Shown here piece by piece: positions 36,954 through 49,139 of a DNA stretch of 64,000 nucleotides; position 1 is the stretch's first letter; every line of letters starts with the position of its first letter. Source of the stretch: Utricularia gibba (lineage: Eukaryota; Streptophyta; Magnoliopsida; Lamiales; Lentibulariaceae); the NCBI GenBank assembly GCA_002189035.1, contig CM007990.1:3348001-3412000 (forward strand), in the 5' to 3' direction. Made by a program: the position numbers and the translations under genes. The notes under the pieces were generated by a model. The model worked only from the letters and a program-made list of their open reading frames with translations. It was not told the origin of the DNA and made no database searches.

Positions 36954-37350
36954 ATGCAACAAGTCCTACTCCTCATCTGACCTCTAAGCCTGCTTTGTTT
37001 TTATGGTAGATTCTTCAATGACGACCTTTGGGTTATGCATATCTGTGATCTATACTGGAGGAAATAAAGTAGAAAGAATAAAGAGAAACCAACGACAACA
37101 TACAACAAGTAAACACACGAATCAATTCTGAAGTCAACAAATTTAAGGTGGGAAACTCCACACAAGGAATGCATACGCAATTGACAACTAACCCATGCAC
37201 CAAAGCCCTCACATATCAGTGTAATCGCTAGAGATATCGTCTAGCAGCAACCCTATGTCCAAGCAGGTGAACACACCAAAAAATGGAGTTAGTGGGGAAG
37301 TAGGAAAAGTAATCATTATATAAAGGGTTGGTATTTTGGGAAGGGGTATA

Positions 37351-40300
37351 TAGGTAATTTCATATATACATTCATCATATACCACATTTATATCTATGTA
37401 TCAAACATGTTTCATCTTAAATCCAAATAAATTAAACCTCTCAACCAAACACAAATAATCTTCTAAACCCATAAAATCTATTTATCTAAATCTAAATAAA
37501 CTAAATTCAAGTGAAGACATTACCCACCAACTAAAGACACCCTTAGTGACTCCCTTTTGAACTCACATCATAAGACCTATTTAGTCTTCTACCTTGGAAT
37601 GCAAGTGTTCATCATGTATTAGGTGAAGATGAGGAAGACAAAGTCATTGAAGTACTAAGTGGCACTCAAGAGGATCATTTGATACTATGCATGAGCATCC
37701 CCTTATAGGGTGGACATGAACAATCAATGACTTATTCCATCAATAATTGGTGTCACACCCATGAAAATATCAAACAAGGTCAAATGCTTGTAGAGATTAC
37801 CATAGTTATTGAATCTAGGAAGCCCTCCATGGAATTTGATAGCGAGGACTCAACATATGATTGATTACATGGAGGGGGAAGGGATAGTAGGTGTACATGC
37901 CCAACAAGCAACTCTTCTCTCTCTCATTAGCTTGGTAGGTCTCGACAACCTGTTTCATAGGATCTACCTTCTAGGAGTAGTCCCTACATGCAGCATCTTC
38001 ACACATCGAGTAGTTTATGGAGGGCTTGCGACTTTGTATGGTTGTGTTTCTTAATACTATTCAATTTAGTCACTTGTTTGCTAGCTCTCTTACATTAGGG
38101 TCATAGATTAGGTGAGTAGTACGGGAGTAAGCCTCACATATCCTATCATCTTCAACATAGTAAGTGTTATCCCAACTATCCCTTATCTCAATAGGAACTA
38201 GATCACCAAAGGTTTTGACCTCACTCAAGTGTTGTGGATCTTTCTTCAACTCCTAATGGCTTATGTTCCTCTCAAGAAAGTTGCACAAAGTTCTAAAAAC
38301 TCCACTGTGAGATATTAGAATGCCTCTACCATGTCCTTCATCTTCTAAAAGTAAATGGCAGCCTAGGCTTTAGAGTAGTAGTTGCTTGCATGAGTGATAG
38401 GGGTGCAGTCCTCTAACTGACCCTATATTTGTTAGTCTGTTGCTTCTCATTTACTATATGAGAGAGTTATAAGAATCATTTTTAAGACTCTATGCTTAAA
38501 CAGTCTTTATTTCTACACTCTTGCCACAACAAACTTAGAAAACTTTTAGTTGGCATTGTTATCTCTCTTAAGATAAGTTCAGTTACGGACAAGTCGCATC
38601 CTCTAATTCAGGGTTACTCATACGCCAGGGAAGAAATTTTACTAGGCATGTGGTGAAGAAATGAAGCAAATACATAAGGAAAGTTGGAAGAACTCTAATG
38701 GAATGCTTCGCCTTCTTTGAGTACTTTCCTTTCCCAAAATATTGGTCCTTGTTTAATTTTCTCTTCTTACTTACATACCTACATAAAGGTGGGTGACAAG
38801 ATGAAAAGTTTCTTTTTTACTATATTTTTCTCTCTACATTAACTATTATTGGTGATATTCCTATATTTTAGGGAAAGACCTTTGACTTTCATCAAACTAG
38901 ATCGAGATAACAATCAATGTGGCATTTGGAACCAACGAGATATTGGATTTAGGAATATGGACCTCATCAGACAATGGCGGGTTGCTCTTCAAAAACTAGC
39001 CTCATTGAGGATGCTACTCTTTCCTTCAATTTTAACAACTAAACCGTGCTTTTGTGACCTAATGACTGGGAGCATAGAGGGTCTTCCTGAAACTAAGAAA
39101 ATTTGCTATGAGAAATGGGGAGTATTTTCCTTCAGTTTAATAGTTGTAGTTTCCCGCCGCTACCATTCATTGCAGTTTTCCATCTATGCTTTTATATCTA
39201 CCCAAATCATGTATTTGGTTTGGATGATTGGTTGAACATCCCCTCTACCTTGAGCCACATCCTTGGTTTGTACCATATCTTGAGGATGCATATCACATGG
39301 ATTAAAAAATATGGAAGGAGGTCCCATCCCATGCCAACTCTCGTTCTACAAAGATGGGAGTCTTGCCTAGCTAATCCTACAACCACTTGGTGTTTTACCT
39401 TAATTCTAGTTGTGAACTCCCAATGGCCCTTAGCTAGGAAAAAAATTTCCCACCTTTTACGCAATGATGATGTTTACTTTCCTCGGTGCCTTTGTGGTGG
39501 CATAGGATTTTAGTTGATTACTCCCTCGTGGCACTCGGAAACCTTGATTAGGATCTACACTTAAGTCTAGTTAAGTTGTAAATGGCTTTTGAGACCCAAT
39601 GAGAAATTTGAAGATTCAATCCATAGTTGCGATTCTTTGGAATCTTGTATCTCATGGCCATGCTTGATAGAGTTTTATATTAGAATGAGTTGATATTCAT
39701 TTTTCTAATGAAGCCATCAGGCATGTAGGTGCCAAAGGGGAATATGATACCTTACAAGAGCAAGGTAAACACTTACTTCTAACTTCCCTAGTTTTCCATT
39801 TGTGAAACTTTCAAGTTGAGTGATGTGTTTATGGGTTCTGTAGGTTGTAGAAAAAGACATGCTCAAGCAAGAGACCCATGGAGGTGACATCTCTCATGTC
39901 ATAGAATTGGTGGGATCTTAAGCCCTTCATAAAGGGTTACACCAAGGCCTCCATGAGATGACTTTGTGAGGCAATTGCAGCTATTGTGTTGATACCTCAA
40001 TAAGCTCCATGCAAAGTTCTCTTCTACATGGTTGATAGATGTCACTAGCAATACTCATTTTACCTAGAAGTAGTTGAGGACTTCAATGCCAACATGGCCC
40101 TCTCTAAATAATTTACCATGATGGAGGAGGAAATCTCTCAACTAGTAATGCAAGGCAATGAGAAAGCCATTACAGGCTGAGGTGCATCATACAAATAGAT
40201 TTTTTGTCGAGGTGATCTCATAGCTAATACTTTGTAGGAAATTGGAACAAGAGCTAAAGAAAGAGATAGAGAAACCAAGGGTCCTAAATGAAATCAAGTG

Positions 40301-40590
40301 GACCTCCACTCTACAAATGGTAGGTTATTTCACAATGGCCCTAGATCACTTCTTGAGCATATGATGTTGTGTCAAAATTGGTAGTATTTGTGGTATTTTG
40401 AGTGTTAGGATAATGAATTAGGTGAGTTCGAATAGGAAAAAATGTTAAAATTAGAGTTATCAAATTTATTTCATGTAATAACTTGCTTTGGACCAGTTTT
40501 GTGTTGATTTGCTTGTTGGGGCGAATTTATTTTTCATTCAAGCCTAGCAACGGCCAACCCATTTGGACCTGGTCATGTATTCTAATCACT
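37351..40590. other. Transposon-derived sequence, possible plant mobile domain remnant
   Basis: Several plus-strand frames (38849-39235, 39115-39513) overlap. FYIYPNHVFGLDDW recalls the plant mobile domain found in some Ty3/gypsy elements, but the match is weak. Near 37520-37548 a terminal-repeat-like sequence (accaactaaagacaccc) may close element B. No host gene is supported. Confidence 0.25.
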
Positions 40591-41530
40591 CTATGTAGTC
40601 ATTATTAGTTCAAGGGCAAAATGAAAATTGCGCATTTGCATCCACGAGGAGATAAGACTACCCAATGAGAAATAGTGAACATAAGCAAAGCTTCCTCAAG
40701 GAATGCAATAGGGCAAATGCAATCGAGTATAGAGAAAATGGAGACTTTAGACGTTGAGAAAGTTTTTTCCGATGAGTTTGAACCAGTTTCAAGGAAGAAG
40801 ACAGTTCTAGCATCATAGTGGAACTCACCTCCAATGCTTGATGCCCTGCAAAACGGCAATCTATCTATGCAAAGAAGACTATGGAAGCAGTTCCCGAGTG
40901 ACAATAGAGCTACATCCATCACCTAGAGCAATAACAGAATGCTAGGAACCTTCCCAACAAACCCCCTAAAACTAGTCTGCACACGAGAAGAAGAAGCTAA
41001 CGCACATACTAGGATCTAACTTGAAACCTTGAAAAAATATTTTATTTTGTTCACTTTCTTTCTATGCTTACTTTCATGAACATGCTCATGTTTTACATTT
41101 CTAGCTTGAATGTTAACCACATTGCCTTGTTTGCTTGTCTAAACCTGATTTCTTTGTTGTTTTCATTATTGTTTTCATGCCTAAATCGAAACAATAACCT
41201 GAGACTGTTCTTTTAAGCATGGTTAGTTTTCTATTAAGTGTAATGCTTACTTTTGAACTTTCAAGAATGCTAACCAACATATTTTGTTCTCTGTTGTTAT
41301 GTAGAAGCTATCTTATGCATTTTTACTAATCTCTTTAGAGTAGAAGCCCACATCCCAACAAAAACTATATGTGGATCGACTTGGACTTGCTACTACTGCA
41401 TTATTTTCCTGGTGAATGTGATATAGAATGCTTGTTCAATTTTATAAATAACTTTTGATGAGGAAAATCTTTAGGCCCATGACACCTTTTGAATTTTCCA
41501 TCCATTAGCAGATTATTCAGACTATTCACC
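40590..41530 (+). repeat. LTR-like repeat L2
   Basis: Same orientation and phrases as L1 at 28200-28545, ending gaattttccatccattagca. The two could be LTRs of one element enlarged by nested insertions, or independent solo LTRs. The flanks beyond them differ. Confidence 0.4.
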
Positions 41531-42419
41531 TCTTTCGGCTTGATACAATATAGGAGATATGAGGATAGTTAAGCTTGGCTATAGACAAGAGGCTCTAGTC
41601 TGTTGTAATTTAGCAAACTAAAATCTCTCATGTTGTTCTTGGGGTGAGTGAAGTTGCTCAAAAGGTGGCCAAAGCAATGCTACTTAAAATTATAAATGCT
41701 AATTCTCAACGTGAAGATTATTCAGAGAGTGCTCAAGGATCAGCCCATGATGCATCAACTTTTGAGAAGCTGGTTCTCATATTGCTCAATGAGCTGACAC
41801 TCCCATGCCCAAAGAGCTCCAATGCTAGTACTTTAGGCTCTTATATTCACTATGTAATTGGTACATTTGACTTTATATTTAATTTAAATGGATGCCTTGC
41901 TATTTCACTTACTATTTTGTAACACAAGTAGCAGCCTAAATAGATAGCAACTAAGTGAAGCTACCATCAAACAACAATGAAAAATATTCATGCAATGAAC
42001 TAAGAAAACTATAAATAAAGTTCATAAAGTGTTTTAACACTTCTTCTTCAACAAAGCAGTTCGTTTTACCCTGATCTCTTCTTCTAGAGTTCATTTTCAT
42101 AGGTTCTCCTTCGAACTGCATCTTTCACTAGAAGGTGCACAATACCAACTACTCTATTTTCATGTTCTCACTCGTGTATTGTCTCTAATTGGGTCTTGAA
42201 TTTTCTCTCTCCTTTATAGGATATAGATCTTGTTATATGCTTCAGCTACTCTGTAGAAGTTGCTACTTATTCCCTACATTTCCTCCAGAAGTCATCGGAA
42301 AAATATCTCCCCCTAGCTAGTTGATAGTATTCTCCTCTAGATTTGATGGACTTTCTCTGAAGGATGGATTTCTTACTCTAGAGATTTCCTCAAAAATCAT
42401 GCACTTTTCATCCTTATTT
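41531..42419. other. Unassigned, one open frame of unknown origin
   Basis: A plus-strand frame at 41644-41922 (MSEVAQKVAKAMLL...; its first codon is GTG, not ATG) has no recognised domain. The rest is featureless. Confidence 0.25.
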
Positions 42420-43740
42420 TTTTTCTTTTATTCATTGTTAAGTGTCATTTTTATGTCTAAATGCAATTAAAGTTATTTAGTTAAGAGTTTATGATATAAG
42501 GTTAAGGTTTTATCTAGATTAGGGTAATTATCATAAATCATGTATTTTATCTGATATATTTTCTAGTTTTCTTTTATTTTGATTAGAGGTAAACATGCAA
42601 AAGGAAAGGGTGAAAAATAGAATCACATGGCGACAAAATAGTTCTTCCCGAACGGACACTTTCTTGATTTTTGAAAGATTACACATGTCTAATAATGAGC
42701 CTTGGCGTGCAGTACATGGGCACCTCTAACAGATGAAATTATTAGCATACCAATGTTACAGCAGGAGCTTTCTTGCAAGTCACTCCAATCCGACAAAATT
42801 AGAGGAACATGAAAACTTGGATAGAGTTCGTTCAGTTTAAGTTTAGACTCATAGACAACTTTCAATTTCGAATTTTTAGTTTAGATTGTTGTTTATCCCT
42901 ATATAGGATTTTTTCTCTAGCTTCTATCTAGAACTTGCTTTCATTTTCCTTGCTTTATATAGGTGTTCGTAGTTAGAAAGTTTTGTTTCTAGGTTGAGAC
43001 TCCTAGTTCTACGTTTTGTTTGTTAATCTCCATTAATTCTTTGAATCTTATTGGTTTCCGTATGTCTACATACAATTATGTTATAGTCTTTCTGTAACAG
43101 CCTCTTTTTTCAAGATTTATGTTTTCTAATCACTACCTGCGAGTTTTGAAGAGGAGCAAGGTGGAAAGCACCAATTTATGCCCTTTTGGTTCGAGGGAGA
43201 CAATGTTTTGTCTATAACAGTACTTTAGGATCAATGGACAGATAGTGATCTCGTCTTTGGAATCATTAGGTCATTGGTGACACTTGGGCACATGCATCCA
43301 ATTCGACCATGAGGGAACGATGGTAGGACCTCTTATCTTCGCGTTTGTCCAAGAGTGAGCAATATCGAGCTAGTCTCGTGCCTCCTTGCAAGAGAGTGTA
43401 AGAGAAGGTAGGCAATTCCTTACTCTTATAACCGAGTACTCAAGAAGATTAAAGAAGAGTGAAGATGTGACAAATGTAGTTGGGTAGAATTCTAATCCTA
43501 AGAACATTCTCTTTATTTAAGGTTTATCACTTAAGTTTACTTTTGCTATTTGTTTCCAACCCCCTTACCCAAGCTTCATCATTTATGTCTCTCGTAACTT
43601 TTACTTTTCAAACCCGTTTATAAATCATGACATTTGTGTTCACATTTTACTGGAAAAACAATTTCTGGTGTTCAAAACGCGTAGTACACATTTGATGTGG
43701 AAACGACACGCATCAAATTTTTGGTGCCATTGTTAGGGAG
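42420..43740 (+). repeat. LTR-like sequence with a degenerate primer-binding site
   Basis: The right end, ttttTGGTGCCATTGTTAGGGA (about 43719-43738), resembles the TGGCGCCGTTGCCGGGGA site used by Tat/Athila elements. The preceding approximately 250 bases resemble 49640-49830, where cggtgctagggaa is a further decayed form. Left boundary unknown. Confidence 0.4.
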
Positions 43741-43839
43741 GAGTTCTTCTCCATTGAACGAACGTTTCTTGCCAAAAAGAGGTAGCAGATGCCCTATTCA
43801 ACCACTGGAGATACAATTTGATAGTGCAATCCACCGAAA

Positions 43840-44143
43840 AAAGCCTAAAGGAGATGAATTTGATATATTGGGATGGTGGAAGAGTCAAATGTCTACTTAT
43901 CTAATATTGGCAATAGTAGCAAAAGCTGTTTTTACACCATTGGCTTCCACCATTGCTAGTGAGAGTGCTTTTAGTTTAGGTGGCCACATCCTAACTCCTC
44001 ACCGTGAGAGCTTGGCAGACAGCACATTGGAGGCATGTGTCTGCTTGAAGGATTGGGTGGCCGCTGATTTGAGATTACAGAATATCACGATGGATAAATG
44101 GGATGATGATGATGATGTCTCAAGGAATTCTGAAATTGATTAA
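43840..44143 (+). pseudogene. Isolated hAT hATC dimerisation-domain fragment
   Basis: An open frame encodes FDILGWWKSQMSTYLILAIV, then ASTIASESAFSLGGHILTPH and LEACVCLKDWV, the C-terminal dimerisation domain of hAT transposases in nearly consensus form. The acidic end (KWDDDDD) is also typical. It lacks the N-terminal and catalytic regions and abuts the LTR-like sequence at 43740. Confidence 0.8.
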
Positions 44144-44149
44144 TTTTCT

Positions 44150-46560
44150 TAATATCTAATTTTTATGTCTTTTTCATTTAATATTTGTAAATTGATACTA
44201 ACAAAAAACAAGTTTTTAACTCCTTCTGTGTTATACACAGCCAAGCCTGGTAAAGGAGGAGGGAAAACACCTATGCCTCTCGGAATGGATTGTATGTCAA
44301 ATATCTATTGATGTCAATGAGGAAGATAGACATGCATTAAGAAGTATATTGCAATAAAAAAGATACATGATTGAAGATATTGTATCAAAATCATATCAAA
44401 TTTGAAGTAAGTCTTTCACCTCCTAAATATTTTTTCAATATCATATTTGGCTAACTAAATTAATTCTATGATATCATTTCAGAACATTCATGGTATCGAT
44501 CGTATTGGTCTATACCAACATCAAGACCAAATCATTATGAGGGGTGTTTTGCATGAAGTTCTCGAGCAAAACATCAATGTGAATCAACAAAAGGTAAATA
44601 AAGTAGTAATAACATTTAATTCTTTTATTTTTCTTTGAAGTTAAAAAAGTTTCTATCTATGCACTTTTGTATAGAAGATATTTCTGAAAAAGCAAATGAA
44701 GATGAGGAAGCTGAAATGCATGTCAATGAACAACTTGAGATTGTAGGAAAACACAACAAAGAACTCTTTTTAAACACATTCAACGAATGGAAAATAGGTT
44801 AATGATAATGAAACTTGGATTATTAATACATGTTAGACTTGTTTCTTTATATCTTCTAAGTTATTTTTTTCCTTTTTACATGAAAGGACTTATATTTGAG
44901 ATTTAATCACACAAAATGAAAGTGGAGCATTTGCTCTAAGAACAATCCATATACAAGATGGAATTGAGATGCAAAGGCAAACAATTGATCACCAAACAAT
45001 AAGAATCCATCAACTGTTAAATGAAAATAATAAATTTGTTAGAAAAAATAGAGATGATAGAAGAAGAATTACAACTTCACTGATTAAAAACTCAAACGTA
45101 TAAAAATGATGTTATAACAAGTGTTCAACAATGAGACATATGTTCTACAAGTGCAATTGCAAGCAAAAGAAAGGAAAAGGCAAAGTCAAATACAAGGGAA
45201 TGGGAAAATGAAAAGAGATATCAATAATAATGGTTTTCCTCTTCAGAAAAATTGAATTATTGTTTAGTATTATGTTCTAATCATCAAAATTTGATAATTT
45301 CATAGGTTTTGTCTATAAAAAGTTATTTTGCATCATTTTTTTGTGAAACTATTCTACAAAATCATCTAATATTTGGGTGTTGCCTCTAATTTTTTTAATA
45401 ACTAAATAATATTTTTTTCAAAAAAAATTAAAAAATTCAAAATAAAAAACAATCAAACAATCTAAGAAAGAGCCAATAACAATATTTGTTTTTTCTAGTA
45501 AAATTGATTTATTTCATAATATTATATTAAACACTTAACAAATTCACTTATTTCATAGGTAACGTTACACAAAATTGTTCTGTATTATTTTTTTTTATGA
45601 ATTTTCTTATGAAATTTTCTAATATATAGTTGATTAATCTAATTTTTAATAATTAAATGATACTTTTTTCAAAACCTTAAAAGAATCTTACTAATTAATA
45701 TTTCTATAAACTTATTTAATAGTAATTTTTAATTTAATAGTTTATGCATTCAATTTTTCTTTAAAATGAATAAATCTACTTATTTTTAATATATTATAAT
45801 TATTTCAAATTATAGTATGAGTTGTAAATAAATAATTAAAATAATAAAAAAAACTATTGATTCTTTCAAATTGTATATTTAAGAAAATTTACTTTTATTT
45901 TGAATAAATATAACCATTTATAATATGTTTGCCATTATTTCAAATTGTATTATAAATAATAAATAAATAAATATTTTAAATAGTAATTAAATATTTTTTT
46001 TCAAATGATTTAAAATATTTCTTGAAGAAAAATAGCGTTTATTAAAATCAACGAAATATTATTTTGAATTTTTAATTATAAAAAATAAAATAATTAAAAA
46101 AAATTAAAATATGATACCGAAATAGAATTAATGAATAAAATGAATTGATAAAATTATTTTATTTTTTATAACATATGATATTTTGTAAAAGAGATACACT
46201 CATTTTTATTTCGGTCCATTCCAACCGCTGCCAATCGCGACCCCAGTGAACCTACAAAGATAAAGCATTCGCGTGACAAAAACCTTAATAGTAATAAACC
46301 TTGGCCTTTTTCACGTAAGCTCCCTTTTGTACCATCATTTATACATGAAACGTGTAAACAACATCCGAGAATAATTAGAATAATACAGCAATGATTCGTA
46401 CGAGCAATTATGTGAGTCGTAAAAGGGTTTGGGATAAAATAAATTCTGAGAGGGGAGGAGGCACTTTCCTGAATCAGTGCAGTGAGAAGCTACTGATCCA
46501 TTAAGTATAAAATAAAATGGTTGAGGAAGCATAATGAACAGGTATCCGTTAATTGTGAAC
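44150..46560. other. AT-rich unassigned sequence before the MIF gene
   Basis: Short plus-strand frames near 44900-45100 (AFALRTIHIQDGIEMQR...) could be an old transposon coiled coil, but no family is recognised. From 45250 to 46190 base composition is extremely AT-rich. Confidence 0.3.
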
Positions 46561-46581
46561 AAACTTTATTATTTATACCCA

Positions 46582-46659
46582 ATGACGGCGATGGCGACAG
46601 TACGGCGGCGGCGGAATTCGGCACCTACGGAACCCAAAATCGGTCCACCAACCAACTAA
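46582..46659 (+). other. 25-codon Arg-rich small ORF upstream of MIF
   Basis: ATG at 46582 opens MTAMATVRRRRNSAPTEPK and stops at TAA 46657-46659, in a GC-rich stretch that contrasts with the flanks. A TATA-like ttatttatac lies just upstream. It may be a uORF if transcription starts before it. Otherwise it is chance. Confidence 0.25.
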
Positions 46660-46708
46660 TCAAACCAACTCCTACTCTATCCATGTAATTAAGAGGTGCA
46701 TGCATTCC

Positions 46709-46718
46709 TATATATATT
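46709..46718 (+). promoter_or_regulatory. TATA box candidate TATATATATT
   Basis: This is a strong TATA sequence only 4 bases before the first in-frame ATG (46722). If it is used, transcription would begin after that ATG, which favours the second ATG at 46770 as the start. Confidence 0.45.
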
Positions 46719-46769
46719 GACATGGAAATCCGTAAAAAGTGTTTCTTTCCCCAAGATCGCCGAGCTAAA

Positions 46770-47015
46770 ATGAATCCGGTACCGCCGCGGCGTAACGAGA
46801 GAATGGTGACTTACGAGGAGTGCCTGAAAAACCACGCCGCGAATGTCGGAAAATATGCGGTGGACGGTTGCTGCGAATTTATGCCGGCGGGAGAGAACGG
46901 CAGCGGTGCCGCCCTTAGATGCGCCGCCTGCAGGTGTCACCGGAATTTCCACAAGAAGGTGGTGCGCCACCCCGATAGCTGCCGCTGTTTCGCCAAAAGC
47001 TCGAATCCGAAATAG
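46770..47015 (+). CDS. MIF: MINI ZINC FINGER protein (ZF-HD-type zinc finger only)
   Basis: Small intronless gene. MIF proteins keep the ZF-HD dimerisation zinc finger but lack a homeodomain. They trap ZF-HD or other transcription factors in nonfunctional heterodimers and affect hormone responses and floral meristem termination. The frame gives 81 residues from ATG 46770, or 97 from ATG 46722. The finger shows [26 protein letters not shown], then [15 protein letters not shown], with the expected Cys/His ligands. Arg replaces the usual Gly in CAACGCHR. The C-terminus is short ([11 protein letters not shown]). Local base composition is GC-rich, unlike the AT-rich flanks, and the frame is intact, so it looks functional though surrounded by transposons. 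Confidence 0.9.
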   Translation: MNPVPPRRNERMVTYEECLKNHAANVGKYAVDGCCEFMPAGENGSGAALRCAACRCHRNFHKKVVRHPDSCRCFAKSSNPK

Positions 47016-48494
47016 GAGAAACACCAAACAGCTGAATTTGCATGCCTCACGTTTCCTTTCTAACTGTTTCACGTTCTTTCCCCGCTTTTGTTATCCCAAA
47101 ACCATCAAATTTGATCACTTCAATCTCTTTCATACTCATCAAATAATCAATCTTACATTCCCAACCCACTAAATGGGAGTGTTCTACAGACTTCTAGAAA
47201 ACGTGAGTTAAATCTTACATTCGTGTACTCCTTTGTACACGAATTTCGAGGTCAAAACATACACTTTGCAGGGTTCGTTGGTAAAAAGTTTTTTTAGTAA
47301 AATATATTGATTTGATAATTGATTTGCAAATTAATTGTGTCAGATTTTCTTATTATAAATTATTCTAAATTTTCAGATTTTTGAATATTATATATATAAT
47401 TTAAAATTTATTCTTTTATATAAAATATATTTCTGTTCCATTTACTTCTTCTTAACAAATAAAATCGATTTTTTTGTTATTACTAAATCTTACACATGGT
47501 TTTTTAAAAAAAGTATAATGTAATTTTGTCTTTGAGTTTTTTAATGTTTACTTACAAAAATTAATCGTAAACAACATATATTAAAAATTAAATTTTAACC
47601 TGAATATGTTAAATTCCCCCGAGAGGGTTTTTTTATTAAAAAATATAATTGAATATAGTCATGCTTCACAAATTATAAATCCAAATTTTCATATATCAAT
47701 AAAACTCATTTTGACATATAAACATATTACAAAATGCGAAAGTTAATTCCTATGATATTTTGCATTGAGTACATAAATTTATTTTCAATAAAAAATTTTC
47801 TTAAGTGATATTTAAGAAATTCAATTTCAAAAACTTTAAAATAATATAACATGTACTTTTAAGTTAATTCATTTTTAATATTTTAATTATTTAATAAATA
47901 TTACCCAACACTTCTATGTGATAAATTTTAGTAAGGTTGAGCTGTTTTTACTAAGTTTAGGCATCGCTATTCTCTCTTTGATCTTTCATATTTCGTGCGC
48001 AAGTTTGACGCCAGAAAAACATCTAATCATTTTTGCTTTTGCATAAGTGTTTTATTGAGACATCATTTATGGTGGATGTTATTGCTGAAAAATAAAGAAA
48101 CATAAAAATGATAACTTTTCAAAAATATAAAAACCATCATATATAAAATTTATTATTTTGGATTTCTGAGAAAATACAAAATAAAAATTATGTGCAAGTT
48201 TTGACTATTATAAAGCAATACTATTCATTAATCATTATAATACCATCATTTGCTTAATATGATTATAGAGTCAATCATGTTAGAGTCACTTGGTTTTTTA
48301 CCATAATACATGTTTTTTTATTTCTCACATTCCATTCAAACTCTTGCACTTTGCTTGGTAGTCATCATAGCTAAAAGGGATTTTTTAAATTAATATTTTC
48401 TTAAAACTAAATGTCCATCTTTAACTATAATCATCTTACCGCTTCCCTTTATTTAAAGGCATTTTTTTATTGAAAATAAAGGTGTGTTTTATCA
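47016..48494. other. AT-rich sequence downstream of MIF
   Basis: The first few hundred bases should include the MIF 3' UTR. Beyond that no feature was recognised. Confidence 0.4.
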
Positions 48495-48920
48495 TTAGTG
48501 TGGCTTCGTTAGAGGATGTTATTACACTTACCTCTGAATTTTAGGGAAGGTCATTGGGTCATATCGATGTCTTCATTATACCAAATTATCGGTCATAACC
48601 CTAACTTTTAAATTTTAGGGATGGTTACTAGATCGATATCCATGTCTTCATTAATAGAAGTTTACCAGGTCGTTATCCTTATCTCTTTATTTTAGGGTAG
48701 TTACGTGTGCCTTCGTTAGAGGATGCTATTGGGTTATTACAGTTACCACTGAATATGAGGGAAGATCACTCGGTCGTTACCCCATGCCTTCATTGTAAGA
48801 GGCTATTGGATTATTATCCTTAACTTTGAATGTTAGTAGCAGGTTATCAAATCATTTTCCATGCTTTCGTTATATGAGGTTATGGGGTAATTATATATAG
48901 TTACCTTTGAAGTTTTTCTT
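48495..48920 (+). repeat. Degenerate tandem repeat, about 85-110 bp unit, 4-5 copies
   Basis: The phrases cttcgttagaggatg (48505, 48710), gaattttagggaaggtcat and its variants, tcattgggtcat / actcggtcgtt, and ccatgcc/gtcttcatt recur in the same order at 85-110 base spacing. Such tandem arrays are known in the untranslated parts of plant Tat/Ogre-like LTR elements. Confidence 0.6.
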
Positions 48921-49139
48921 CTTTTAGGCGTAGGGGGGCGTAGAAGCCCCTAGTGATGGTTAGAGATGATGATGATTATGTGTAGAGCGCATGCCTAGGT
49001 GTCCTCTCATTATGTTTTATAATACATGTTTTCTCAATTTTTTAAACTTATAAAGTAAGCATCCTTTCTAGTAAATTGGGTGTTTTTAATATGAATTTTG
49101 ATATTTTCGTATTTTCCATCTGATTTATATTTTTATGTG

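Larger units (their letters stand above)
34370..37350 (-). mobile_element. Harbinger-like element, copy B, inverted relative to A
   Basis: Read on the minus strand, 37350-36970 matches A at 14850-15250, and 34590-34380 matches A at 15870-16100. This includes gtgtacttgtaggtggttgg, then tggcattctca. Copy B is interrupted by R3 (about 35843-36953). It retains a Myb/SANT-like piece (-) and the last exon of the FCP1-like gene (+), but no transposase. Confidence 0.55.

Noticed and set aside
46689-47072. 127-codon minus-strand frame over MIF
   Set aside because: It is a GC-rich shadow of the zinc-finger gene, with no domain of its own.
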